A DNA stretch of 64,000 bases, taken from positions 1-64,000 of the forward strand of contig JBPCNO010000166.1 of NCBI GenBank assembly GCA_051001135.1. The letters are read 5' to 3'. This document shows positions 32,889-42,135 of the stretch, piece by piece. The notes beneath the pieces are model-generated. The model worked only from the letters and a program-made list of their open reading frames with translations, made no database searches and was not told where the DNA came from. How positions within the stretch are numbered: the first letter of the stretch is position 1; each line of letters opens with the position of its first letter. This stretch comes from CAWHMN01 sp051001135 (GTDB lineage Bacteria; Acidobacteriota; Terriglobia; Terriglobales; Acidobacteriaceae). A program made the position numbers and the translations under genes.

Positions 32889-35031
32889 ACGACCGGTACC
32901 TCAAAACGGATTGCCACAAGTGCCTGGGCCATTCTCTCCAGGTGATGGGTGGGGGAAGCGGGGCGATTACATGGACCCGGGTGCCTGCTCCTGGTGCGCT
33001 GATAATGTGTGCCGTGGCGCAGATTCTATGGGCACGCTTTTGAATTCCCTGCAGGCCGAACCCCGCAGATGCGTGGTCTGGTTGAAAGCCTACACCATTA
33101 TCGTCCACCTGCAGTTCTATTCCGCCGTCAATGTAACTAACGGCGATCGCTATGCTTGTCGGTTGCGCATGACGAACGGAGTTTGCCAGCGCCTCCTGGC
33201 CGATACGGAATAGAGCATCGCTGACCGGAGGAGAAAGCGGGCGGATCTCTCCCTGTTGTGCAACGGTGACTGCGACTCGGCAATGCTCCACCATCTTGCG
33301 AGCGCAATGTTCAAGCGCAGGAAGAAGGTCGTTGTGGCCCACAATGTCGCGGCGCAAAGCGGCGATGCTGCGGCGGGCTTCCTGGTGGCTGCGGCGCACC
33401 AGGTCGCACGCGAGATCGAGCTGCTGATGAACGGCGGGAATTTCCTGAGGTACGCCATCCCGAATGGCCTCAAGCTGGAAACCTAATCCAGCGAAACTCT
33501 GGGCCAGGGTGTCATGCATTTCATGAGCCAGATGTTCGCGCTCTTCAAGGATGGTGCGCAATCTCCAGCGTTCCACGCGGTTTTGAGCAAGATGGCCGAG
33601 CAGCGTAAGAGCAAGGATGCACAAGCCGATTGCTACGATGTGGCGCGTGTTCCACCAGGGCGGTCCAGCGATTACTTCGATATCGTCAGCCGAACGAAGC
33701 AGAAGGACGAACGGAAGCCGGTGATGCGTGTACTCGGGATCGACAACGCAGATTCCGCGCAGCCGGAGGAGGCTATTGGGCTCCATTTTGCGGAAGAGAA
33801 GATCTCCGCGCCCGACTTTCACAATGGCTTGAAAGGGCTGTTGATCACTCTCTAGATCGAGCACAACCGTATTGGAGGGGTCTCGTGTTTTTTTACGCAG
33901 CGAGCCTTCCAGCTCCACGAACATGGCATCGAATGCGCCGGTAGCGGCCTGTCCAGTGGTAATTGAGACTGGCGGGACCGGGGTGTGCGGCCACAGGACG
34001 TTGACCCTGGCGTCGAGAAGACGGGTAGTGAAGTTCGCGTATTCCACCTTGCCGGTGACCTGCACTTCGTCTCCGATCTTGAGCGGGGCGATGGACGAGC
34101 CTGCCACAGCAACGCCGCCGGTCGGATCCTGGACGTAGATCGTGGGGACGGTGAGGATAACGACTCCGCGGATGGTCGCGCTTGTCCAGGGAGAAGCCAG
34201 ACGCAAGCTGCCTATGCTCTGAACGACACCGGCTGGCGCGAGGGGTTGCGTATCCACACGCGACGGACGCGATCCCGAACCGAACAAAGGCATATCGGCG
34301 GGGGAGAGCGCCTGTTTCGCTGTCGCGACCCGGGGCGGAATACGGGCGAGCGCACTGCGCAAATCAGCATACGTCGCCACTCGCGTACGTACGTTCTTCC
34401 ACGCACCACCAGCGGAGTAAGAGCGCAGGCCGATCCTTCCGGACCGGACGCAATCCTTGTCGTTAAATGCTACTGCGGTTACGGCTGCCGGATCCTGCGG
34501 ATCGGTGGCCGATGCCACGATCTGGCAGTCATAGGCGACTACTTTTAAGTGATACCAGCGGAAGGCCTGTACGCCTCCGGAAACAGCCGCGCTGGTCTCC
34601 TCTTTCCAGTCGTGGTCCGCGCGCCCAAGCACGAGACGTGTATCGCGGGTTCTCAGACCGGCATAGTAACCCTGATAAGAATCGACACCCTCCTCTTCAT
34701 CGCCGGAGCGAACGATCAGGCCGGCATCTCCATCGCTACCAAGCAGTTTTACGTCCGCATCAAGGCTATAGTTCTTCCAGTAGGAAGAGCCGGCAATCAG
34801 CTTGGCGCCGCGTTCGTCCGAATCGTTGCGCATCCTTCCCTTGGCAACCGCCCATGTACCTCCGAATGCCTGCCATTCATCGGCGCTGCCGGTCGCGAAG
34901 GAATCGCGATAGGGAAGCCCGCGTTGGGGGCTGTGGAGATAGGCGATGGAGGAAAAACACAGCATCCCGGCTGTCAGCAAGACTCCGATGGTAATGAGGG
35001 AAGGCGTAAGCCGCTTGGAGCCGGAGGACAT
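32842..35031 (-). CDS. Sensor histidine kinase with LamG-like and OB-like periplasmic domains (HisKA_3)
   Basis: The chain has 729 residues. After an N-terminal membrane helix (ITIGVLLTAGMLCFSSIAYL), residues 40-220 look like a LamG/concanavalin-type jelly roll (FGGTWAVAKGRMRNDS, SYWKNYSLDADVKLLG). Residues 275-440 resemble a bacterial OB fold (VQDPTGGVAVAG, LKIGDEVQVTGKVEYANF). A second membrane helix lies near 460-480. The cytoplasmic part is a HisKA_3 dimerisation domain with the phosphorylatable His near 505 (HEMHDTLAQS) and an HATPase_c domain (NSVRHA, DDNGVGF, GFGLQGIQKRA). It follows the sugar-binding lipoprotein gene with a two-base gap and overlaps the regulator gene. The large jelly roll suggests direct or lipoprotein-aided sensing of a glycan. 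Confidence 0.92.
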   Translation of the reverse strand: MSSGSKRLTPSLITIGVLLTAGMLCFSSIAYLHSPQRGLPYRDSFATGSADEWQAFGGTWAVAKGRMRNDSDERGAKLIAGSSYWKNYSLDADVKLLGSDGDAGLIVRSGDEEEGVDSYQGYYAGLRTRDTRLVLGRADHDWKEETSAAVSGGVQAFRWYHLKVVAYDCQIVASATDPQDPAAVTAVAFNDKDCVRSGRIGLRSYSAGGAWKNVRTRVATYADLRSALARIPPRVATAKQALSPADMPLFGSGSRPSRVDTQPLAPAGVVQSIGSLRLASPWTSATIRGVVILTVPTIYVQDPTGGVAVAGSSIAPLKIGDEVQVTGKVEYANFTTRLLDARVNVLWPHTPVPPVSITTGQAATGAFDAMFVELEGSLRKKTRDPSNTVVLDLESDQQPFQAIVKVGRGDLLFRKMEPNSLLRLRGICVVDPEYTHHRLPFVLLLRSADDIEVIAGPPWWNTRHIVAIGLCILALTLLGHLAQNRVERWRLRTILEEREHLAHEMHDTLAQSFAGLGFQLEAIRDGVPQEIPAVHQQLDLACDLVRRSHQEARRSIAALRRDIVGHNDLLPALEHCARKMVEHCRVAVTVAQQGEIRPLSPPVSDALFRIGQEALANSVRHAQPTSIAIAVSYIDGGIELQVDDNGVGFQPDHASAGFGLQGIQKRAHRICATAHIISAPGAGTRVHVIAPLPPPITWREWPRHLWQSVLRYRSYAQAREHTYSRSYRG

Positions 35032-35033
35032 GA

Positions 35034-36092
35034 CTAGTTCGACCTCGAATCCAAAGCCAGCATCCGCTGAATCTCGGGAGAACTCAGGTTATCCTTTGTC
35101 ACCAGTCTGGGACTTATCTTGATGAGCGCGGGAGTAGATTCTCCCAGCCTCTCCGCAGCGAGAAGTTCGATCGCCTTGTGGCCCATGTCATAAGTATCTT
35201 CAACAATTACCGAATCTATCTCGCCGGTGGCGATCGGCAAGAGAAGGTCCTGATCGCATCCTACCAGCTTCACCGTGCGTGCCCGGTGCGTCTCATCGAG
35301 GGCGGAATAGGATCCGCGCGTGGCGTCGGTTGTGGCTGCAAGGATCGCGCCGAGATCGGGATGCGCCATCAGCACCTCTTCGGCGGCCTGTTGCTCGTAA
35401 GGCGCGTTAAAGGAGCCGGTCCTCTTCTCGACGATTGATACGTTCGGAAATCGCGCGGCGAGGGTCGCCTCGAAGGACCGCACACGATCTACGACGCCGA
35501 TGATATCGAAGTTGATGCCAAGAATGGCCACCGAACCCCGGCCATGCAGCAGTTCGCCGATGCGCATGGCCGCAAGTCTCCCCGCTTCGTCCTCATCGTT
35601 CAGAATGTAGGAGAGCTTTCCTCCGGGAGGCACCGCGAGCGGAGACCCTATCACGACAGTCGGAATACCCTTCGACAATCCTCGACGAATGGGTGTTATT
35701 AGCGCGAGAGACTGGTCCGGAGCAAGCACTAATCCGGCATACCCGCCATCGATCACGCGATTGACGAGCGCAATCTGGCTCTTCGTATCGTCTTCGCGGG
35801 TTGGGGCGTTCCAGTACGTCCGCAGATGTGCTTGAGCCGCCGCCGCCTCGGCTCCAGAATGAACCGACTCCCAGAGCGACATCCCGGTGGTCCGGGGAAT
35901 CATGGCGATGACTCCCGGATGTCCCGATCTGCAACCAAGAAGCGATACGAGCGCGACAACGCTTGCCGCGAGCCAGACTTTCCGCTCGATGAGCGCAAAC
36001 GAGGTGGATTTGCTGACCGTTCTGCCTCCGCGAGATATCGAGTGCTTGCGCATTGCAGTCCACAGCGCGGTGTTGGAGTTTGCTCTATTCAT
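35034..36092 (-). CDS. LacI/RbsB-like sugar-binding lipoprotein
   Basis: The 352-residue protein has a lipobox (VVALVSLLGC) near residue 54 and then a type-I periplasmic binding fold of the RbsB/LacI kind: IPRTTGMSLWESVHSGAEAA, VIDGGYAGLVLAPDQ, GIPTVVIGSP and AILAATTDATRGSYSAL, with LVGCDQDLLLPIATGEIDS near the end. No sugar ABC permease or ATPase gene is close by. It is instead tied to a histidine kinase and response regulator (stop TAG, two bases, kinase ATG). That makes it a likely sensory rather than transport protein, comparable to known three-component sugar sensors such as XylFII-LytS. The leader before the lipobox is long; an internal start is possible. Confidence 0.9.
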   Translation of the reverse strand: MNRANSNTALWTAMRKHSISRGGRTVSKSTSFALIERKVWLAASVVALVSLLGCRSGHPGVIAMIPRTTGMSLWESVHSGAEAAAAQAHLRTYWNAPTREDDTKSQIALVNRVIDGGYAGLVLAPDQSLALITPIRRGLSKGIPTVVIGSPLAVPPGGKLSYILNDEDEAGRLAAMRIGELLHGRGSVAILGINFDIIGVVDRVRSFEATLAARFPNVSIVEKRTGSFNAPYEQQAAEEVLMAHPDLGAILAATTDATRGSYSALDETHRARTVKLVGCDQDLLLPIATGEIDSVIVEDTYDMGHKAIELLAAERLGESTPALIKISPRLVTKDNLSSPEIQRMLALDSRSN

Positions 36093-36163
36093 CGGCTCCG
36101 TCTACGCGGGCGTTCCGTGAGTCTCCACCTTTGTGCGTGCAGAGAGGTGGTTTTGAGCCGGCA

Positions 36164-38338
36164 TCAGTGTACGTCGGCGGCGCAGCGAAATCCTATGGTG
36201 CCGGATCGATCCATACTGGGCGCCATCAGCAGGTACTTGCCATGCCGGTCAAGCCGGTACGCCTGGGGGAAGTACCACGTGGAGCCCTGCGGCTGAAAAT
36301 AGCTGCCGCCGCGCAGGATAGCGGACCGGGTGTGAGCATCCTCAAATTCATTCGTCCATTGCCACACATTGCCGACCATATCCATTACTCCGAACGGGCT
36401 GACGCCGCCGGGATGAGCGCCGACATCATCTGGACTGCTCAGCCTGCGCGATTGATCGGGCGCCGGAACGGCGGACGCATTCCACTGATTGCCCCATGGA
36501 TACAGGCGACCGTCAGCACCCTGCGCCGCATACTGCCACTCCCATTCATTGGGGAGCCGCTTTCCCGCCCATTGCGCATAGGCTCGCGCGTCTTCGAGCG
36601 AGACCCACGTCACTGGCTTGTCAGCCCATCCCGACGGATAGTCGCCGTTGTGCCAGTCGCGCAGGAAATTCTGTCCGTCGCGAGGGTGATAGTGGCTCAC
36701 CTCGAGAAAGTGTTTGAATTCGGTGTTGGTCACCGGGAAACGGTCCATGTAGAACGCCCCGATCGAGAAGGTATGTTCGTGGGCGCGCCGTGGCGTCTCC
36801 CCCCACGGGTATTGCACATCGACTCCAGGCTGATTGCCGCCCGCCACTTCAACACCGCTCACCTGGAAGGCGAATTCGCCAGCGGGTATCAGGACCATCC
36901 CCGGGGGAGCTGCGCCAGCGGATTCTGCGGCCGGGATGGCAATCATCCGCTGTGGCAGAACGCTCCACAGATCGGAGTAGTCGGCGAGCTTCTTCCCGTC
37001 CAGATTCCTCATTTTTACCAGCAGCTCTTCCAAGGCAGCCGGAAGTGGTTGAGAACGGATTGCCAGCACGGCGCCAAACCCGAGAGGTTCCATGTCGAAG
37101 CTCAACCATGCCCTGTCATGCGAGGTGACTGCAGGCACCAGCTCGACGCCGTGCCAGAGGTCGAAGTACCGCGTTCCAGGCGCGCGAGGCACCTCCATCT
37201 GCTTGCCCTTCACTTCATAATCGTTCCTATTGACGAGATTCCAGAGCGTCTCGGACGGGGAAGGGAACTCGCTTGCAAATACTCCGTAGCGCAATGTAGG
37301 GGCATGCGGCCGCCAATCCGGGCTCACCAGGAGTTCGGCAAAGCTTCGTTCTATGTTCATCACCCGCCGGAGAGCCTCTGCCTCGCGCGGAGTAAAGCCG
37401 TTGTGAAGACCGATGACATCTTCTTGATCGGCATAGCCCGATCCATTGAAGAAGGCTGCTTGGATTCCGTCGATGTGGTGGCGGCCACCACTGGTGAGCA
37501 CCGGCATATGGCGGGGTTCCAGCCACTTATAGCGGCTAACCATGGGTACGAACGGATAGCTCCAATAGCCCCAGCTCATTTCGTTCCAGGCCAGAGCTTC
37601 CTCAGGGGGCAGCCCCTCGGGTTGTAAGGCGAGCGGATGCCCCACCTGTTCCGATGCCACGAGGAACGCTCTTGGCACACCATCCATGGTGTCGCCCAGG
37701 ATGCCGTCGGCATCCACGGCCTTCATCAACTGTGCTTGCGCGGTCCAGTCCGGCGCGCCTTCGTCGCGGGTCCCTAAATCCCAGGGAGTCTCCGGAAACA
37801 GAACTCGCACACCCCGGCGATGAAAGTCGGCCACCATTTGTCTTACTCCCGCGATGCCTCCCGGCAGATCCCGGAGCCGGTCAAACTGGTTACGATCGTC
37901 CACACCCAGATTCGGATACGTATCCCAGATCAAGACACTGTCGACGCCCCCGAATTCCTTCTCCAGCCCATCAAGATAGCGATCGACGGTATAGGTGGCG
38001 CGCGCAGCATCATAGAAGTCTCGCTCCTCGACCATCATCTGCACGCAGATGAAGTTCCGCTGGGTCCATTTCAATTCAGGCCTGGCATAGTTCGAGCCGT
38101 CATAGCCCATGCGCACCAGCCGCTCCCGCCGCCAATGGCGAATATCCGCGAGCCAGGTCTGCCGGTCTGCGGTGCTTGCCGGTCCAGGAATCTGTGCGTC
38201 GACCGGAGGATAAGCGGTGTCTTGCGCGTGCGCCCGGTTTCGAGACCATGGCATGGAGATGAGGAACCAAGCCAGGCATCCACCCGCAATCGCGCGGCGA
38301 ATCGAACCAGAAACCTGCCTCGAACCAGAAGCCTTCAT
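36164..38338 (-). CDS. Fusion of a GH-like (beta/alpha) domain with a SUMF1/EgtB-type domain, secreted
   Basis: The 724-residue chain begins with a signal peptide (GCLAWFLISMPW...). Residues 40 to about 470 look like a catalytic TIM-barrel: WDTYPNLGVDDRNQFDRL, GVRVLFPETPWDLGTRDEG and ADGILGDTMDGVP, reminiscent of GH-like sugar hydrolases. Residues from about 475 are a formylglycine-generating-enzyme-like domain: PGMVLIPAGEF, FPVTNTEFKHFLEVS, PVTWVSLEDARAYAQWAGKRLPNEWEWQ (read in parts), GNVWQWTNEFED and RGGSYF. The cysteine pair needed by true sulfatase-activating enzymes is absent from the C-terminal active-site segment, so this module is probably structural or carbohydrate-binding, as in other C-type-lectin-fold proteins. 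AGGAGG lies 11 bases upstream of the start. It lies 71 bp before the sugar-sensor genes and may share their mRNA. Confidence 0.78.
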   Translation of the reverse strand: MKASGSRQVSGSIRRAIAGGCLAWFLISMPWSRNRAHAQDTAYPPVDAQIPGPASTADRQTWLADIRHWRRERLVRMGYDGSNYARPELKWTQRNFICVQMMVEERDFYDAARATYTVDRYLDGLEKEFGGVDSVLIWDTYPNLGVDDRNQFDRLRDLPGGIAGVRQMVADFHRRGVRVLFPETPWDLGTRDEGAPDWTAQAQLMKAVDADGILGDTMDGVPRAFLVASEQVGHPLALQPEGLPPEEALAWNEMSWGYWSYPFVPMVSRYKWLEPRHMPVLTSGGRHHIDGIQAAFFNGSGYADQEDVIGLHNGFTPREAEALRRVMNIERSFAELLVSPDWRPHAPTLRYGVFASEFPSPSETLWNLVNRNDYEVKGKQMEVPRAPGTRYFDLWHGVELVPAVTSHDRAWLSFDMEPLGFGAVLAIRSQPLPAALEELLVKMRNLDGKKLADYSDLWSVLPQRMIAIPAAESAGAAPPGMVLIPAGEFAFQVSGVEVAGGNQPGVDVQYPWGETPRRAHEHTFSIGAFYMDRFPVTNTEFKHFLEVSHYHPRDGQNFLRDWHNGDYPSGWADKPVTWVSLEDARAYAQWAGKRLPNEWEWQYAAQGADGRLYPWGNQWNASAVPAPDQSRRLSSPDDVGAHPGGVSPFGVMDMVGNVWQWTNEFEDAHTRSAILRGGSYFQPQGSTWYFPQAYRLDRHGKYLLMAPSMDRSGTIGFRCAADVH

Positions 38339-38680
38339 GGAAAAGCGTGCCTCCTAAAATGCATAAGGCGGAATGCAAAGACGCGCGTTGCGCGTGTGCG
38401 GCCACCCCGCGGGCGCCTGCCGACGATCCTAGTGGGCGGCGTGGCTCCGATCCATAGTCCAAATGACAGGTGTGGGCTTTACTTTGGGGGTGAAAATCCG
38501 CGGGACCGGTTCATTTGTACTAGTTCCGCATGGTCGAACTGATCCATGCGTTCGCACTCTTCCATCACTAGTCTCGCTGCAACGAATGTTCCTCCGGTCA
38601 CCAAGCACCGAAATAAGCCTGTGATCCGAGCCATGAGACGGGAACTACAGCGGCAACACACTTTGGAGGCGGGAACGACA
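38339..38680. other. Divergent promoter region between the SUMF1 fusion and receptor 2
   Basis: No gene is supported in this 342-bp stretch. It holds a TGCAT...ATGCA inverted repeat (38360-38364 and 38373-38377) and, near 38515, TTTGTACTAG, which resembles the repeated TTTGTAC elements before the GH127 gene. The open frame that extends upstream of the receptor start here has no signal-peptide or family character. Confidence 0.4.
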
Positions 38681-41600
38681 ATGAACCAGTGGAGCAAACG
38701 ATTCGCCACGATTCTCATTGTGGGCGCGATGCTCACTGTGCCGCACGCGTTCGCGCAATTCTCGTCGAGCGTTCAGGGCAATGTGCAGGATGCCTCTGGC
38801 GCCGTGGTCGTCAAAGCCGCCGTCACCCTCCTGGACACGGATACGCAGGTATCGCAAACCCGCGCCGCCGATGATTCCGGGACCTACCGCTTCCCCAGTA
38901 TTGCCCCTGGGCATTATGTCGTCTCTGCGACTGCCCCGGGCTTCACCAGCGCACAGGTCGACTTCACGCTGCAAACAGCCGAAAACCGGAACATCGTGCT
39001 GATTTTAAATGTCGGTGAAGTCTCCAACACTATCTCGGTCACATCGCAAGCTCCTCTGCTGGATGTTTCCGACAGCCGAAATCAGCTGACGCTCGACGAG
39101 CATTCCCTGCAAACGTTGCCTCTACCGGCGAGAAACCCCACCGCGCTTCTGGGCCTGACTCCCGGAGTCACCGGCCTTGGGTCGGCTGGTTACAACAACT
39201 TCTTCACGGAAAATGCCGACTATAGCGCCAATGGTCGCGGCACCAACGGCAACCAATACATACTCGATGGATTGGATATCAACATCGATGTAAATCCCGG
39301 CGTGCTCACGCTCGTGCCCAATGCGGATGCACTGTCGGAGATCAGCGTACAAACCAACACCTACACCGTGGACTACGGTAAGACCAGTTCCATGCAGACG
39401 ATCATGACAACCAAGGCGGGCACGACTCAGTACCACGGATTTGGCAGCGTCTATTACACCTATCAAGGACTGAACGCGCGAGGCGAGTTCGGCCCTGCGC
39501 CCCCCGCGAAGATTGCGCCCTTCCACACGACCAATATGTCCTTCGGTATTGGCGGCCCGGTGATTCCCAAACACCAACTCTTCTTTTTCTTCGGGATTGA
39601 GCCCTACCGCGCATTAACATCAAACGGCAACTCGGTTTTGACCTATGAAGATCCAGCGTTTCTGACCTTTGCACAGCAGGTGAGGCCCAACTCGCCGGAG
39701 GTGCAGTTGATGGCCAAGTACAAGCCGTCTGCCGCGACCACAACGGGGGTTGCAGCCACCGCGCAAGATGCCTTCGGATCGCAAGACCTGGTCAACAATA
39801 CGGGCTGCAATACCCCGAGTACCGATAATATTCCTTGCAGCACGCCCGTTTTTGACAATGGGAATTTCAACTCCTCAAGCTATGAAAATGCGCAACAATA
39901 TAATCTACGCATTGATAAATACTTCAGCAAAGATCGCCTTTACGGAACCTTCTTCCGCGATACCGTCAACCAGGGCGGCCCCGCTGTCCGTCCGGCGTTT
40001 AATACGACCAACCCCTCGTCTGTGATAGCCACGCAAGGAAGTGAAACGCATACGTTCTCCGCGAATACGCTGAACGAAGCTTCATTTGGATATAACTATC
40101 TGCAATCCACCGCCGAGGCCACGGGCCTCTTTAGCGTTCCTGTGGTGAATGTCAACAGCCTCGGCGTCGGCTGGGGCATCGGCTTTGCCGATGGCCAATT
40201 TGCGGAACATAACTATCATTGGCGTGATGTTCTTACGCACATTCAGGGATCGCACTCCTTGAGCATTGGATACGAAGGCTGGCATGGAGACGACCTCGCA
40301 CTCTTCGCTCCGTCGTATGCGCAGCCGACATTCCAATACAACAACATGATCGACCTCATCAATGACCATCCCTATTCAGAATCGGGTCTTTCTTATAACC
40401 CAATCACGGGTAAATCCATGCCGGGGCAGTATGAATACGCTGAGACCACCCACGGTGTTTTTGCGCAGGACACGTGGAAGGCCACTCGCAAGCTAACGGT
40501 CAACTACGGTATCCGCTACGATAACTATGGAAATCCCTACCCGACCGCCGGAACTCCGCTAGCGAACTTCCATCTTGGCTCTGGGTCGACTATGGCGGAA
40601 AGGGTCACGAATGGTATCAACAAGCAGCAGAGCCACGTCTATGACCAAAGCATGAACTGGATCTTTAGTCCGCGTGTGGGCGTCGCATGGGATCCGACGG
40701 GCAGCGGTCTCTGGGTTCTTCGCGGCGGCTATGGGATTTACCGCGATTGGGTAACGCTGGGCAACGCTGAGAACAACCTGAAGGGGAATCCTCCGGGCTT
40801 CGTTCTGCCGACGTTCTTCAACGACGGATCTACTGCTCCCCCGATCTTCGGTTACGGTACGCAGAATACATATCCCTTTGGCTTCCCCTATCCGGCATTC
40901 CAGGGCTCCCCCCTGGATAGTAAGGGCGGCATACCCGGCGCGCAGATCGGGGTAGGCGGCGTGGATGGCAATCTAAAGTCTCCGTATACCAATACGTGGT
41001 CTGCAACTCTCGAGCGGGAGATTACGCCGAACATGGTCGCCAGCATTGGATACGTGGGGCAGCACTCGGGCGATCTGCAATATGGCGGCGGCAGTTCGTT
41101 TGGCAACTCGTTTTCGGGAGACGTCAACGTCTACGCGGGCGACCTGCTGCAACACCTTACCTGCACCCCCGATCCATCGAATCCAGGCAATCCGCCCAAG
41201 TGTCAGGGAGTGCAAACGCGGCTCAATTCAAGCTTTGGCGCGATCAACTATACCTTCAATGGACCCTGGTCCAACTACTCCGCATTGATATTGGCAGCGA
41301 AAGGCCGGTTTGCGCAGCGAGGGTTTCTAACTGTCTCCTATACCCGGGCAGTCTCCAAGGATAATTCGGGATCGTTACCCTCAGGGAATTACCCAATCGA
41401 ATACCCGCTCAGCCGCTTCTATGGCCCTTCCTCCTGGGACGTGCCAAACCGTTTCTCACTTGGCTGGGGTTACCAACTGCCGAAGTGGAACGATGGCAAT
41501 GGATGGCTGGGCAGGGTCGCTTCGGGGTGGGAATTGTCGTCTGTGACCATTCTGCAATCGGGATTGCCGTTTACCGTCGTGACCGGAGCTCCGTTGAGCG

Positions 41601-42049
41601 CGACCAGGGGTTCAAGCGGTAACGTAGTTTTTCAGCCTGGCAGTGGCGATTTCAATGCGGATGGAGATAACACCGATCTTCCGAATGTCTCCTCCTATCA
41701 CGTATCTACAAGCAGAAAGAGCTATAAACAAGGACTGTTCCCCCACTGCGGGGGAGGCAATCTGTACAACTGCGGACCGTTCTCGTTCCCGCAGCTCGGA
41801 CAGGAGGGAAGTGAAAATATCAATCAGTTCCGCAACCCGGGCTTCGCGCAAGTCGATGCAACTGTGAAGAAGGTCACCAGCATCTCCGAACGAGTGAAGT
41901 TGGACCTTAGAATCGACTTCTTCAATCTGTTCAATAGGGTGAACCTCACCGGAGTCGACGCGAATGCGCAAGACGGAAGCGTATTTGGTACATCCACAGG
42001 GACACAGATACCCCGTCAAGGACAGCTCGGAGCTAGACTGGAGTTCTAA
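38681..42049 (+). CDS. Oar-type TonB-dependent receptor 2
   Basis: ATG 38681 is preferred; it is preceded by GGAGGCGGG and gives the signal peptide MNQWSKRFATILIVGAMLTV ending in AFAQ. The mature protein has a CarboxypepD_reg-like domain (SVQGNVQDASGAVVVKAAVT), a plug with VTSQAPLLDVSDSRNQLTLD and GTNGNQYILDGLDINIDVNP, and a large barrel that ends IPRQGQLGARLEF. Length is 1,122 residues. It is less similar to receptors 1 and 3 than they are to each other. The neighbouring hydrolases and sugar sensor suggest a carbohydrate ligand; that is inference. A TPR gene follows after 86 bp and is probably co-transcribed. Confidence 0.93.
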   Translation: MNQWSKRFATILIVGAMLTVPHAFAQFSSSVQGNVQDASGAVVVKAAVTLLDTDTQVSQTRAADDSGTYRFPSIAPGHYVVSATAPGFTSAQVDFTLQTAENRNIVLILNVGEVSNTISVTSQAPLLDVSDSRNQLTLDEHSLQTLPLPARNPTALLGLTPGVTGLGSAGYNNFFTENADYSANGRGTNGNQYILDGLDINIDVNPGVLTLVPNADALSEISVQTNTYTVDYGKTSSMQTIMTTKAGTTQYHGFGSVYYTYQGLNARGEFGPAPPAKIAPFHTTNMSFGIGGPVIPKHQLFFFFGIEPYRALTSNGNSVLTYEDPAFLTFAQQVRPNSPEVQLMAKYKPSAATTTGVAATAQDAFGSQDLVNNTGCNTPSTDNIPCSTPVFDNGNFNSSSYENAQQYNLRIDKYFSKDRLYGTFFRDTVNQGGPAVRPAFNTTNPSSVIATQGSETHTFSANTLNEASFGYNYLQSTAEATGLFSVPVVNVNSLGVGWGIGFADGQFAEHNYHWRDVLTHIQGSHSLSIGYEGWHGDDLALFAPSYAQPTFQYNNMIDLINDHPYSESGLSYNPITGKSMPGQYEYAETTHGVFAQDTWKATRKLTVNYGIRYDNYGNPYPTAGTPLANFHLGSGSTMAERVTNGINKQQSHVYDQSMNWIFSPRVGVAWDPTGSGLWVLRGGYGIYRDWVTLGNAENNLKGNPPGFVLPTFFNDGSTAPPIFGYGTQNTYPFGFPYPAFQGSPLDSKGGIPGAQIGVGGVDGNLKSPYTNTWSATLEREITPNMVASIGYVGQHSGDLQYGGGSSFGNSFSGDVNVYAGDLLQHLTCTPDPSNPGNPPKCQGVQTRLNSSFGAINYTFNGPWSNYSALILAAKGRFAQRGFLTVSYTRAVSKDNSGSLPSGNYPIEYPLSRFYGPSSWDVPNRFSLGWGYQLPKWNDGNGWLGRVASGWELSSVTILQSGLPFTVVTGAPLSATRGSSGNVVFQPGSGDFNADGDNTDLPNVSSYHVSTSRKSYKQGLFPHCGGGNLYNCGPFSFPQLGQEGSENINQFRNPGFAQVDATVKKVTSISERVKLDLRIDFFNLFNRVNLTGVDANAQDGSVFGTSTGTQIPRQGQLGARLEF

Positions 42050-42135
42050 GGTGGAACGGCATGGAGTATGCCTGACGAAACGGACTGGGGGCGCCGGAGC
42101 GCCTCAGCCTTTCGGCACCACCCCGAAATAGCAGC

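Noticed and set aside
35034..36092. Cytoplasmic LacI-family repressor
   Set aside because: There is no N-terminal helix-turn-helix; the chain carries a lipobox, so it is an exported binding protein.
36164..37000. True sulfatase-activating formylglycine-generating enzyme
   Set aside because: The SUMF1-type domain lacks the active-site cysteine pair and there is no sulfatase gene nearby.
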